A DNA stretch of 64,000 nucleotides, from the NCBI GenBank assembly GCA_003133325.1, contig PKXA01000072.1, forward strand, positions 18,495-82,494. Reading direction: 5' to 3'. Under the pieces are notes generated by a model. It was not told the origin of the DNA. It saw only the letters and a list, made by a program, of their open reading frames with translations, and searched no databases. Below, piece by piece: positions 47,894-56,030 of the stretch (the stretch's first letter is position 1; each line of letters opens with the position of its first letter). This stretch comes from Acidimicrobiaceae bacterium (GTDB lineage: Bacteria; Actinomycetota; Acidimicrobiia; Acidimicrobiales; RAAP-2). The position numbers were made by a program, and so were the translations under genes.

Positions 47894-48591
47894 CCTCCCT
47901 GGCCCAGCTGACGTGGCCCGACGTCGCCGGCATCACCGACCGGGGAGCAGTGCTGCTGGTCCCAGTGGGATCCACCGAGCAGCACGGACCTCACCTCCCG
48001 GTCACCACCGACACCGACATTGCCATGGCCATCGTCTCTCATCCGGCCATCGGGATCCGGCTCCCCCACGCCGTCATCGCTCCGGCGATCCCCTACGGAT
48101 CGTGCGGCGAGCACGCTGGATTCCCCGGGACCCTCTCCATCGGCCAAGCCGCCACCGAGCTGGTGCTGGTGGAGTTGGTGCGTTCGGCCAGCGCGACGTT
48201 CGCCGCCGTGGTTGTGGTCTCCACCCATGGAGGGAACTCCGAACCTGTGGAGCGGGCCATGGCCCTCCTGGGTTCCGAGGGCCGGAACGTGCGGACGTGG
48301 AGTCCCCGGTGGCAAGGTGACGCCCATGCCGGCCATACCGAGACCTCGCTGATGCTGGCCATCGCCCCCGATCGCGTCCGCCTCGAATCAGCCGCACCGG
48401 GTGACACCCGGACCCTCGCCTCGATCCTTCCCGAACTCCGTGCCGGCGGGGTGGCTTCGGTGAGCCCCAGCGGCGTCCTCGGGGACCCCACCACGGCCAG
48501 CCCGGACGAGGGGAAGCGGCTCCTCACGGCCGCCGTCGACGATCTCGTCGGGTTCGTGGATTCATCCGAAGTCACCAGGGTGCAACTGTGA
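47890..48591 (+). CDS. mftE: Mycofactocin creatininase-family peptidase
   Basis: 233-aa metal-dependent amidohydrolase of the creatininase family. LLVPVGSTEQHGPHLPVTTDTDIA is the metal-binding signature, followed by STHGGNSEPVERA and GDAHAGHTETSLML. Known MftE cleaves the C-terminal two-residue product (AHDP) off the modified MftA. GTG start overlaps the etfB stop. Confidence 0.94.
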   Translation: MTSLAQLTWPDVAGITDRGAVLLVPVGSTEQHGPHLPVTTDTDIAMAIVSHPAIGIRLPHAVIAPAIPYGSCGEHAGFPGTLSIGQAATELVLVELVRSASATFAAVVVVSTHGGNSEPVERAMALLGSEGRNVRTWSPRWQGDAHAGHTETSLMLAIAPDRVRLESAAPGDTRTLASILPELRAGGVASVSPSGVLGDPTTASPDEGKRLLTAAVDDLVGFVDSSEVTRVQL

Positions 48592-49373
48592 GCCGGGTCG
48601 CGCTTGTCACCGGGGCCGCCCGTGGCATCGGGGCTGCCACCGTACGTGGGCTGGCCGCCTCTGGGTGGTCGGTGGTCGCCGTCGACCTGGCCTCGGACGA
48701 TCCCCGGCTCCCCTACCCGCTCGGGACTGCCGATGAGCTCCACGCCGTGGTGGACTCGGCGGGAGGGGAAGGGGTGGTCGCCCACGTGGCCGATGCCACT
48801 GACCCCGAGGCGCTGGGCGGGGCGGTATCACGGGCCGAGGAACTCTTCGGTGGGCTCGATGCCGTCATTGCCGCGGCCGGCGTCATCGCCGGCGGAGTGC
48901 CGCTGTGGGAGATGCCCGAGGCACAACTGCGGGCCGTCATGGAGGTCGACCTCGGCGGTCCACTGACTGCGGCCCGAGTGGGAATACCCGCCCTTCTCCG
49001 GCGTCCGATGCCGAGGGAGGGACGCTTCATCGCTGTGATCTCGGCGGCTGCCACCCGCGGGCTCCCGGGACTGGCCGCCTACAGCGCGGCCAAGGCGGGG
49101 GTGGCCGGACTGATCAGAGGCCTCGCCGTGGACCTTCGGGCGACGGGCGTGACAGCCGTAGGGGTGAGCCCGGGCTCCACCGCAACCGCCATCCTCGACG
49201 AAAGCGCCCGGCTCTACGGCTTGGAGGGTGCTCAGGCGTTTGCGGCTCAGGTCCCGGTGGAACGGCTCCTGGCCCCAGAAGAGGTGGCGGCCACCCTTGT
49301 GTGGTTGGCGGGTCCCGAAACCGGGGGCATCACCGGCACCGTCATCCCCGTGGACGGTGGACTGTCTCTTTGA
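48588..49373 (+). CDS. Mycofactocin-operon SDR dehydrogenase
   Basis: 261-aa classical SDR with TGAARGIGAAT, active-site SAAATRG and YSAAKAGV (Tyr-Lys pair), ending TGTVIPVDGGLSL. Present in mycofactocin operons of this type; related dehydrogenases bind NAD non-exchangeably and hand electrons to mycofactocin. GTG start overlaps mftE stop. The extra insert between beta-2 and the active site (about 40-75, with VVDSAGGEG) is typical of the mycofactocin-coupled subgroup. Confidence 0.9.
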   Translation: MSRVALVTGAARGIGAATVRGLAASGWSVVAVDLASDDPRLPYPLGTADELHAVVDSAGGEGVVAHVADATDPEALGGAVSRAEELFGGLDAVIAAAGVIAGGVPLWEMPEAQLRAVMEVDLGGPLTAARVGIPALLRRPMPREGRFIAVISAAATRGLPGLAAYSAAKAGVAGLIRGLAVDLRATGVTAVGVSPGSTATAILDESARLYGLEGAQAFAAQVPVERLLAPEEVAATLVWLAGPETGGITGTVIPVDGGLSL

Positions 49374-50800
49374 CAGCTCCACCTCCACGGAGCGCCCTGC
49401 CCCCGGGATTCCGCCTGGTTCTCGATAGATCGGTCCGGAGTTTCGCCGGAGGAACCGTATTGGTCGGCGGCCGTCCCGGGCGGATCCTCAGGCTCACCGC
49501 CCGTGGTCCGGCGGCGGTAGCCGCCCTCACCGGCGGCAACTCCTCGACCGACGCCGAACGCATGCTCGGTCGGCGTCTGGTCGAAGCCGGCATGGCTCAT
49601 CCCGTGCCCCCACCGCCAAGCCTGGCGGATATCCGCGACGTGACCGTGGTGATCCCGGTCCACGACCGGAGTGAGCAGGTCGACCGGTGCCTCGCCTCGT
49701 TGGACCGGGCAACTCCGGTCGTGGTCGTCGATGACGGGTCAGAGGATCCGGAGTCGGTGGCCGAGGTCTGCCGCCGGCATGGAGCCCGCCTGGTGACCCG
49801 CGCGGTGAACGGTGGCCCGGCTGCCGCCCGGAATGATGGTATCGGCCTGGTGGAAACGCCGTTGGTGGCGTTCCTCGACAGTGATTGCGTCGCCGGGCCG
49901 GGTTGGCTTGCCCCTCTGGTACAGATGTTCGACGACCCGGTCGTGGGGGCGGTGGCTCCCCGAATCCGGCCGAACGGATCTTCCCGCTCGGCCCGGGAAC
50001 GCTTCAACCGCCATCATTCTCCTCTCGACATGGGGCCCGAGGCCAGCGAGGTGGGCCCGGACCGGCTGGTCAGGTACGTCCCCACCGCCGCCCTGGTGGT
50101 GCGGCGCCAGGCATGGGCCGAAGGGTTCGACGTGGACCTCCGGTTCGGGGAAGACGTGGACCTGGTGTGGTCCCTGGTCGACAACGGATGGCAGGTGAGA
50201 TACCTGCCATCCGTTGAGATCGAGCATCACGGGCCGACATCGTGGGGAGGGTTGCTCCGGAAGCGCTTCTGCTACGGAACCTCTGCCGGTCCCCTTTCCC
50301 GGCGTCACCCCGGACGACTGGCCCCGGCGGAGCTACGACCGTGGCCAACGCTGGCCGCCGTCGCCCTGCTGAGCGGTCGTCCCCGGATCGCAGTGGCAGT
50401 CACGGCACTGTACGGCGGAGCCATGGCCCGACGGGTATGGCCACTCGGTGTCCCCCCGACCCTGGCGATGCAGTGGAGCGTGCAGGCGACCGGATGGTCG
50501 CTCTTCGGTCTCGGCCGGGCGGCCACCGTCGTGGCCGGCCCCGCCCTGGTGCTGGGTGCCGTGGGGGGACGTCGGATGCGACGAGCGGCAGTGGCTCTGT
50601 CCATGGTCCCCGCGGCGGTCGAATGGTGGCGACGTCGCCCCGACCTCGATCTGGTCAGGTGGTCGCTGGCGTCGGTGGCCGATGATGTGGCCTACGGGAT
50701 GGGGGTGTGGGCCGGATGCATCCGGGCCGGGACCCTGGCCCCGCTCCTCCCGGCCGTCGAGGTGAAGCGGCCCGGCCGCGGTGGCGTTGGGACGACGTGA
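49370..50800 (+). CDS. mftF: Mycofactocin glycosyltransferase
   Basis: 476-aa family 2 glycosyltransferase. VTVVIPVHDRSEQVDRCLASLD and VVVDDGSEDP open the GT-A fold; AFLDSDCVAGPGWL carries the DxD-like metal site; two hydrophobic segments near the C-terminus suggest membrane association. Known MftF adds beta-1,4-glucose units to premycofactocin. The start is a TTG at 49370 overlapping the SDR stop (TTGA); the open frame upstream is a shadow of the SDR gene. Last gene of the operon. Confidence 0.94.
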   Translation: MTAPPPRSALPPGFRLVLDRSVRSFAGGTVLVGGRPGRILRLTARGPAAVAALTGGNSSTDAERMLGRRLVEAGMAHPVPPPPSLADIRDVTVVIPVHDRSEQVDRCLASLDRATPVVVVDDGSEDPESVAEVCRRHGARLVTRAVNGGPAAARNDGIGLVETPLVAFLDSDCVAGPGWLAPLVQMFDDPVVGAVAPRIRPNGSSRSARERFNRHHSPLDMGPEASEVGPDRLVRYVPTAALVVRRQAWAEGFDVDLRFGEDVDLVWSLVDNGWQVRYLPSVEIEHHGPTSWGGLLRKRFCYGTSAGPLSRRHPGRLAPAELRPWPTLAAVALLSGRPRIAVAVTALYGGAMARRVWPLGVPPTLAMQWSVQATGWSLFGLGRAATVVAGPALVLGAVGGRRMRRAAVALSMVPAAVEWWRRRPDLDLVRWSLASVADDVAYGMGVWAGCIRAGTLAPLLPAVEVKRPGRGGVGTT

Positions 50801-51277
50801 GCCCGTTCCGCCCGCCACCTCGGCGGTCCCACGTTCCGTGACCGATTCCAATGGTCATGACAGCACCATAAGTCCAGCTCAATGGCCATGATATGACCAG
50901 GAGCAAACAATATGTATACTTTAGTTAGCGCCAATTTGCCGGGTCGTCCCGAATCCGAGGAGGACCCCACCAATCGTGAGTAGTGAATCACGCATGGTGG
51001 CAGCGACAGATCCGTCCGAACTCCGGATAGATCAGTGCGGCCACGTTGGAGAGCGTGTGGCCCGTGGCCACCCGTCGGCGTGCCAAGACCGATGACGAAC
51101 AAGGACGAAACCACGAAGCAATCCCGGGCGTAGACCAACCGGCCGCACACCCTACGGCGTAAAGCCAGGACGAACGATGCCTTCCCGCTCGCCGTCCGGG
51201 GACCGAATGCAATGGCCGGAGCCCGCCAACACCGAGCAGAGGAAGGCGCCATCGCGCGCCCTACGAAGGGAGGTGCC
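50801..51277. other. Intergenic stretch, AT-rich centre
   Basis: No gene recognised. The centre (about 50893-50940) is one of the most AT-rich stretches in the window and probably contains the promoter for the Rpf-like gene, whose start is at 51278. It also holds a direct repeat (50849-50891). I looked for a c-di-AMP leader of the sort found upstream of rpf genes and did not see its conserved blocks. Confidence 0.5.
50849..50891. repeat. Direct repeat CAATGGYCATGA, 31 bp apart
   Basis: Copies at 50849-50860 (CAATGGTCATGA) and 50880-50891 (CAATGGCCATGA), differing in one base. The start-to-start spacing of 31 bp is about three helical turns. Candidate binding sites in the promoter region of the Rpf-like gene. 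Confidence 0.5.
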
Positions 51278-51904
51278 ATGCGGACCCGCATTGCACTCGT
51301 GGCGGTTTTCACCGTCGCATCAATCATTGCCATCAGTACTGCTGTCCTGGTCCGGCCTGTTACCTCACAGGCCGCCGCGACCGCACCCATCAAATCCTCG
51401 ACATCTACGTCGTCGATCACGAATGCAACCCAGTTGGTGGCGTTCACCTCGTCGAACACGTCGAAAGGCCGTCCCGCCACCATCACTGGCCTGGGAGCAT
51501 TGCTCTCGCTGGATACGGGACTTGTGGCGGCTGCCAATACGGCTACCACCACTCCGGTGGTGGCCACACCAGCGCCGGCGGTAGTCGCGGTTCCTGCCCC
51601 GGCCCCGGTAGCCGCGGTTCCGGTAGCGGTTCCGGTAGCGGCCCCGGTCGCCCCGGTGTCGGATGCAACCAGCACCGCTACCGGGGACTGGGCCTGCATC
51701 CGCGTCCGCGAATCAGGTGATCGGTACAACGACCCATCAGCTCCTTCCGGGGCCTATGGGATCATCTCGGTCACCTGGCACTCGTATGGGTACAGCGGCT
51801 GGCCCTATGAGGCGTCGCCCGCCACCCAGGACGCCCTGGCGCTGAAGCTGTACAACCAATACGGCTGGCAGCCCTGGAGCTCCCGAAACGCCTGCGGGCT
51901 CTAA
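51278..51904 (+). CDS. Secreted Rpf-like (resuscitation-promoting-factor-type) lysozyme-fold protein
   Basis: 208 aa. Signal peptide with VALVAVFTVASIIAISTAVL-like core ending near SQAAA, a long Ala/Pro/Val-rich linker (about 80-130), and a C-terminal domain WACIRVRESGDRYNDPSAPS then GAYGIISVTWHSYG and ALKLYNQYGWQPWSSRNACG. The Glu in RVRESG is the likely catalytic residue of this transglycosylase-like domain. The GGGAGGTGCC before the ATG fixes the start. Cleaves or remodels peptidoglycan; sits alone with a strong terminator after it. Confidence 0.9.
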   Translation: MRTRIALVAVFTVASIIAISTAVLVRPVTSQAAATAPIKSSTSTSSITNATQLVAFTSSNTSKGRPATITGLGALLSLDTGLVAAANTATTTPVVATPAPAVVAVPAPAPVAAVPVAVPVAAPVAPVSDATSTATGDWACIRVRESGDRYNDPSAPSGAYGIISVTWHSYGYSGWPYEASPATQDALALKLYNQYGWQPWSSRNACGL

Positions 51905-51919
51905 CCCGACCTCGGTCGG

Positions 51920-51956
51920 GCATGGCCCGGTCGGCATAGCGCCGACCGGGCCATGC
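51920..51956 (+). terminator. Strong hairpin after the Rpf-like gene
   Basis: Perfect 16-bp stem GCATGGCCCGGTCGGC with a 5-nt loop ATAGC (51936-51940). A smaller hairpin CCCGACC-TC-GGTCGGG directly precedes it (51905-51920). No T-run. Confidence 0.8.
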
Positions 51957-52089
51957 GGACCCCGGCACCTCTCCGCAGACCTGGCATGCCAGGTACCTCG
52001 GGCGCAAGCGGCCCGAACGTCGGATCCGCCACCGCGGGGACCAGCCAAGGCCCGCGGTCCTTGCTGCCCTCGCCTGGATTTTCGATCAG

Positions 52090-52468
52090 CCTGCTCTACC
52101 GGGCCGGTGCGGTATCCGTGGCCGGGACGATCGCCGGCCTGCTGATCTGCATTGAGGTGCGCCTGTTCGGCTTCAAAGACAGCTTCAGTGCCCTGTATGC
52201 CCGGACCTCAGTCATGGGCGTGCCGGCGGCGTTCGACGTGGTGCCGATCACCGCCTTCAATTCGCTGCGTCGACCCGCGACAACTGGACCGTCTCCCAAC
52301 TGGACATCTCGCTTCGACCGGTGGCCCAGATGTTGCCCGGAACGTTCAGGTTCGTAGACAAGCGCCAGCGTCATGGGTGACGCCTTCATCCTGGTCGACG
52401 GCTCGACGCCTGGAGGCGGAGCGCGTGACATGGCGCAGTCCACCTTTGGGACAGCCGAAGGGAACTAG
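52090..52468 (+). pseudogene. Degraded coding remnant with frameshifts
   Basis: Protein-like stretches occur in shifting frames: ending in MGVPAAFDVVPITAFNSLR in one frame (about 52213-52272), TRDNWTVSQLDISLRPVAQM then LPGTFRFVDKRQRHG in the next (about 52277-52380), and GDAFILVDGSTPGGGARD in the third (about 52378-52431). Together they read like the remains of one small protein with an upstream hydrophobic segment (SVAGTIAGLLICIEV). No family is recognised. At least two frameshifts, so a pseudogene or a sequencing-error region. Confidence 0.4.
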
Positions 52469-52586
52469 AAAAAAATGCCGCCCGAACCATTGGGTTCAGC
52501 GGCGAGCACGCCACCGGGGTGTCGACCCGACGACTACGTACCGGGATCCGGCGAGGTCGTCGGGTCGGCACCCGGTGATCGTCAAT

Positions 52587-52790
52587 TCAGATCTTGCGGA
52601 CCTGGCTTGCCTGCAGGCCCTTTTGGCCCTGCTTCGTCTCGAACTCCACACGCTGGCCTTCTGCGAGGTCGCGGAAGCCTTCCATCTGGATTTCGGATTG
52701 GTGGACGAAGAGATCATCCCCGCCGCCGTCGGGCGTGATGAAACCAAAGCCCTTTTCGGCGTTGAACCATTTGACTGCACCTACTGGCAT
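52587..52790 (-). CDS. Cold-shock-domain protein
   Basis: 67-aa OB-fold RNA/DNA chaperone. RNP1 and RNP2 motifs are present as [14 protein letters not shown] and [10 protein letters not shown]; the rest [16 protein letters not shown] is standard. The ATG at 52790 gives MPVGAVKWF and has AAGGAG eight bases upstream. Destabilises RNA structure; often made at high level in actinobacteria irrespective of cold. Confidence 0.95.
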   Translation of the reverse strand: MPVGAVKWFNAEKGFGFITPDGGGDDLFVHQSEIQMEGFRDLAEGQRVEFETKQGQKGLQASQVRKI

Positions 52791-53086
52791 AACTGTCACT
52801 CCTTGAGCTGACTTCACGCACTTAAACGCGGGGATCCATTTTGAAGCCCAACCTCCGTCAGCCCGCGTGAATGGGTCGACGATGGCACTACCCTAGGCGC
52901 ATCCTGGGCCGAAGTGCCGACATTTCACAATCGACCACCCTCGCGGAGCGGGCCCCAGTTGCATATTCCCTGGTGGGGAGCAACAAAACCGATCGGAGGG
53001 GCTCCAGGGAGACCGGACATCACCAACCTCACCGACGCTCGCAAGGGACTCTTACGTCCGGCCAGCCGAGCCACTCCAATGTGTTC

Positions 53087-53208
53087 ATGGAACAGGACGA
53101 CCGTTTCGCCACGTTGGTCAGCAAGTTCGTCGGTGCCTCCGGGGTCACACTCCCCGGGGAGTCGGGGCGCGGTGGGTTTGGCTCGTCGGCACTGGGAGTC
53201 CGAGGCTC
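53087..53208 (+). pseudogene. N-terminal part of an interrupted TfoX-like gene
   Basis: From the ATG at 53087 the frame gives MEQDDRFATLVSKFVG then GVTLPGESGRGGFGSSALGV, the first 41 residues of a small TfoX/Sxy N-terminal-like protein. At the 9-bp repeat (53200-53208) homology stops and unrelated, very GC-rich sequence begins. The missing C-terminal part is found 3.3 kb away at 56533-56761 in the matching frame. Confidence 0.8.
53200..53208 (+). repeat. Left copy of 9-bp direct repeat CCGAGGCTC bounding the insert
   Basis: Identical to 56524-56532. Removing one copy plus the 3315 bp between them restores a single uninterrupted 117-codon frame. Either a target-site duplication or a recombination core. 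Confidence 0.85.
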
Positions 53209-53360
53209 CAGGACCACGTCAAAGTCCCGGCCGCGGCCAGGCGGTCGTCGACCAGCCGCTGGAGGCCCGGGGGAAGGCCCCGCCCCCCGCTGCCCTCGGG
53301 GAAGGACACCCGGGCCAGGCCCAGGTCGAACTGCCGTCCCCGGAGCTCGGACAGGGCCAC
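53209..53360 (-). pseudogene. Truncated unknown ORF at left end of insert
   Basis: A leftward frame from a GTG at 53360 reads ALSELRGRQFDLGLARVSF then GLPPGLQRLVDDRLAAAG and is cut off at the insert boundary, where it runs into TfoX sequence. Codon usage is strongly GC at third positions. No family recognised. It shares its upstream gap with the ferritin gene (TATACT at 53365-53370 is a candidate -10). Confidence 0.45.
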
Positions 53361-53458
53361 CCCCTATACTGGATCGGACCGACGGACGGCCGACCGTCCC
53401 GTCGCCCGACCCGACCCCCGCCCGTCACCATCCACCGAACCGCACGAGGAGACCGACC

Positions 53459-53827
53459 ATGGCACAGAGCGCCGGCCTGCACGAGCCCGAGGACAGCCTG
53501 ACCCCCGAGGTGATCGACCGGCACCGGGCGATCGTCTCGCTGATGGAGGAGCTCGAGGCGGTCGACTGGTACGACCAGCGGGTCAACGCCGCCACCGACG
53601 AGGAGCTGTCGGGCCTGCTCGCCCACAACCGGGACGAGGAGAAGGAGCACGCCGCCATGCTCCTCGAGTGGCTCCGGCGCCGGGACCCGGCCCTCGACCG
53701 CCACCTGCGCACCTACCTCTTCACCGAGGACTCGATCCTCGAACTCGAGCACGAGGCGGAGCACGGCGAAGAGGCCGGCGAGGGGGGCTCACTGGGCATC
53801 GGCGACCTCCGGGACGGGACGTCCTGA
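53459..53827 (+). CDS. Encapsulated ferritin-like protein with encapsulin cargo peptide
   Basis: 122-aa EncFtn-family ferroxidase. EELEAVDWYDQRVNAATDEE and HNRDEEKEHAAMLLEWLRRR hold the conserved iron-site Glu/Glu/His residues of the two-helix protomer. The C-terminus GSLGIGDLRDGTS contains SLGIGDLR, the known encapsulin cargo-loading type sequence. Such ferritins oxidise and feed Fe into an encapsulin shell, yet no shell gene is in the window. ATG at 53459 after GAGGAGACCGACC. Third codon positions are almost all G or C. Sits in the inserted segment. Confidence 0.92.
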   Translation: MAQSAGLHEPEDSLTPEVIDRHRAIVSLMEELEAVDWYDQRVNAATDEELSGLLAHNRDEEKEHAAMLLEWLRRRDPALDRHLRTYLFTEDSILELEHEAEHGEEAGEGGSLGIGDLRDGTS

Positions 53828-53880
53828 TCGGACGGTCGGTTAGTGTCTCCCGTCGGAGGCCGGTAATTTCTTCCCCCATC

Positions 53881-55023
53881 GTGTCCCACACCCGGTGTGA
53901 CCCCGTCGCGGGGTCCGACACTGGAGCGTGGATCCCCCGGCGGCTCCGATCGACCCTGCTCCTCCCCGCAGCCATCGCACTGCTGCTCACCGCCGTCCCG
54001 GCGGTGGCCGGGGTGACGGCCGCCCCGGCGGGCGCCGACCAGATCTCCGACCTGCAGGCCCAGGCCGCCCAGATCGCCCAGACCCTGGTCCGCGAGCAGC
54101 TCCAGGTCGGCAGCTTCCAGCAGCAGTACTCGGTGGCCGCCGCCCAGGTGGCCAAGGACGCCGCCGCCGTCGGGCAGACCCAGCAGCAGATGAACGCCGA
54201 CCAGCAGCGGATCGACCTCGACACCGGCCGGGTCCGCACCCAGGCGCTCCGCGACTATATGAACGCCGGATCGGTCACCACGGGGGTCGAGGAGCAGGTC
54301 TTCACCGGTGGGGGCGGCGCCGACCTGGCCCGGAGCGAGTACGAGTCAATCGCCTCGGGCAACGTGACCACCGCCATCGACGAGCTCCACACCTCGCGCC
54401 AGCACCTCCAGCAACAGGAGGCCGTGCTCCAGCAGCAGCAGGCGGCCGACCGGGCGGAGCAGGCGGAGCAGGCCGGGTACCTCAGCCAGGCCGACACCAC
54501 CCAGTCCCAGCTGGCCTCCGAGCAGGCCCAGGTGAAGGGCCAGCTGGCCTCGGCTGTGGCCCAGCAGCAGGCAGCCCAGGCGGCAGCGGCGGCAGCGGCG
54601 GTCAAGGCCTCGGAGGTGCAGGCCGCCCGGAGGGCAGTGGCCGCCCAGAAGTCCTCCCCGTCCACCGGGGGCACCGCCCCGGCCGGCACCCAGGCGGCCG
54701 CGCCCACCAGCACCTCCGCCGCCGCACCGGCCGGCGGCGGCGGCGGGGCGACATTGGACCCGCCGCTCCCCCCCTTCCTCCAGTGCGTCGTCCAGGCCGA
54801 GTCGGGCGGCAACTACGGGGCCGTGTCGCCGGACGGCCAGTACATGGGCGCCTTCCAGTTCAGCCAGTCGACCTGGGACCTGGCCGCCCAGGACGCCGGG
54901 CTGCCGGGCCTGGTCGGGGTGCCGCCCAACACGGCCTCCAAGGCCGACCAGGACACCCTGGCCGTCACGCTCTACGACCTCGACGGTGAGCAGCCCTGGT
55001 ACGACCCGTGCCGGTCGACCTGA
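53881..55023 (+). CDS. Secreted coiled-coil protein with C-terminal lysozyme-like domain
   Basis: 380 aa. Signal peptide (about 18-50, LLLPAAIALLLTAVPAVAG). Residues about 55-260 are Gln/Ala-rich coiled coil (PcsB/RipA-like N-terminal region), then an Ala/Thr/Gly linker, then the domain LQCVVQAESGGNYGAVSPDG, GAFQFSQSTWD and LYDLDGEQPWYDPC, with Glu in QAESGG as likely catalytic residue. Peptidoglycan remodelling is inferred. The GTG at 53881 is the first usable start after the ferritin stop. In the insert. Confidence 0.85.
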   Translation: MSHTRCDPVAGSDTGAWIPRRLRSTLLLPAAIALLLTAVPAVAGVTAAPAGADQISDLQAQAAQIAQTLVREQLQVGSFQQQYSVAAAQVAKDAAAVGQTQQQMNADQQRIDLDTGRVRTQALRDYMNAGSVTTGVEEQVFTGGGGADLARSEYESIASGNVTTAIDELHTSRQHLQQQEAVLQQQQAADRAEQAEQAGYLSQADTTQSQLASEQAQVKGQLASAVAQQQAAQAAAAAAAVKASEVQAARRAVAAQKSSPSTGGTAPAGTQAAAPTSTSAAAPAGGGGGATLDPPLPPFLQCVVQAESGGNYGAVSPDGQYMGAFQFSQSTWDLAAQDAGLPGLVGVPPNTASKADQDTLAVTLYDLDGEQPWYDPCRST

Positions 55024-55095
55024 CCGCCTGAGCCAGGCCGCACGGCGGCGTCGGCCACCCGCGGCCAACCGATCCGGATGGGTAGTGTCGGAACC

Positions 55096-55950
55096 ATGGA
55101 CATCGCGGTGCTGGGAATGGGTCACATGGGCCGGGCGCTGGCCGGTCGGCTCCTCGACGGGTCACACGAGGTGCGGATCTGGAACCGGACGCCGGGACGG
55201 GCGCCCGACCTGGTGGAGCGGGGGGCGACCGAGGTCGCCTCGCCGACCGAGGCCGCGGGCGGTGCCGAGGTGGTCGTCACGTCGCTCACCGACGATGCCG
55301 CGGTGCTGGAGGTCCTCTCCCCCGGTGACTCCGTCCTCGGCGGGGTCGGGCCACATGCCGCGGTGGTCGACTGCAGCACCGTCTCCCCGAAGACCAGTCG
55401 CCGGCTGGCCGCCCTCTATGACCGGCGGTTCGTCGCCGCCCCGATCCTGGGGGCCCCCTCGGCGGTGACCTCCGGCCAGTCCACGATGCTCCTCGGGGGC
55501 CCGGCCTCCCTCCTCGACCGCCTCGAACCGGTGTGGTCGGCGGTCACCGGGAAGACCGTCCGCTGCGGCGACGACCCCGGCCGGGCCACCGTGGTCAAAC
55601 TGATGGGCAACTTTCTGCTGCTGGCCGGCATCGCCACCCTGGCCGAAGTGGTGGCGACGGGCCAGGCCGCCGGGCTCGACGACGAGTTCCTCTCGACGTT
55701 CCTCGGGGCCGCCCCGCTGGTCGCCCCGGCCCTCTCCAACCGGCTGGAGGCGGTGGTCTCCCGCGACCCCGCCGGGTGGTTCCCCACCCCGTTGGGGGCC
55801 AAGGACATGGGGCTCCTCCTCGACCTGGCCGGCTCGCTCGACCTCGGGCTCCCACTGGCCGAGGCGGTGCGCGACCGCTACCGGACCGCCGTCGAGCAGG
55901 GCCTGGAGGAGGCCGACATCGCCGGGGTGATCGAGCTCTACCCCCGCTAG
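55096..55950 (+). CDS. Beta-hydroxyacid dehydrogenase (3-HIBADH/6PGDH-like)
   Basis: 284 aa. NAD(P) motif MDIAVLGMGHMGRALAGRL, substrate motif DCSTVSPKTSRRL, catalytic lysine in VVKLMGNFLL and the C-terminal KDMGLLLDLAG helix, all typical of 3-hydroxyisobutyrate dehydrogenase and related imine/glyoxylate reductases. ATG at 55096 gives MDIAVLG. Complete. In the GC-rich insert; function relative to the ferritin not evident. Confidence 0.9.
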   Translation: MDIAVLGMGHMGRALAGRLLDGSHEVRIWNRTPGRAPDLVERGATEVASPTEAAGGAEVVVTSLTDDAAVLEVLSPGDSVLGGVGPHAAVVDCSTVSPKTSRRLAALYDRRFVAAPILGAPSAVTSGQSTMLLGGPASLLDRLEPVWSAVTGKTVRCGDDPGRATVVKLMGNFLLLAGIATLAEVVATGQAAGLDDEFLSTFLGAAPLVAPALSNRLEAVVSRDPAGWFPTPLGAKDMGLLLDLAGSLDLGLPLAEAVRDRYRTAVEQGLEEADIAGVIELYPR

Positions 55951-56030
55951 TCCCCCGGCCCCGTCGTGGCCCGGGCCGCGGGGTAGCGTCGGTGGCCCTC
56001 GCGCGACAGGGCAGGACGGGGAGGACCTCG

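Noticed and set aside
50892..51277. c-di-AMP (ydaO-type) riboswitch before the Rpf-like gene
   Set aside because: Common in front of rpf genes, but the conserved purine-rich blocks could not be found by eye.
50692..51729. Long leftward open frame over the mftF end and the Rpf-like gene
   Set aside because: Ala/Thr/Gly-rich mirror of the Rpf-like linker with no family sequence; the rightward gene has signal peptide, site and terminator.
53668..53880. Upstream extension of the coiled-coil protein over the ferritin gene
   Set aside because: Arg/Pro-rich shadow of the ferritin; GTG at 53881 gives a proper signal peptide.
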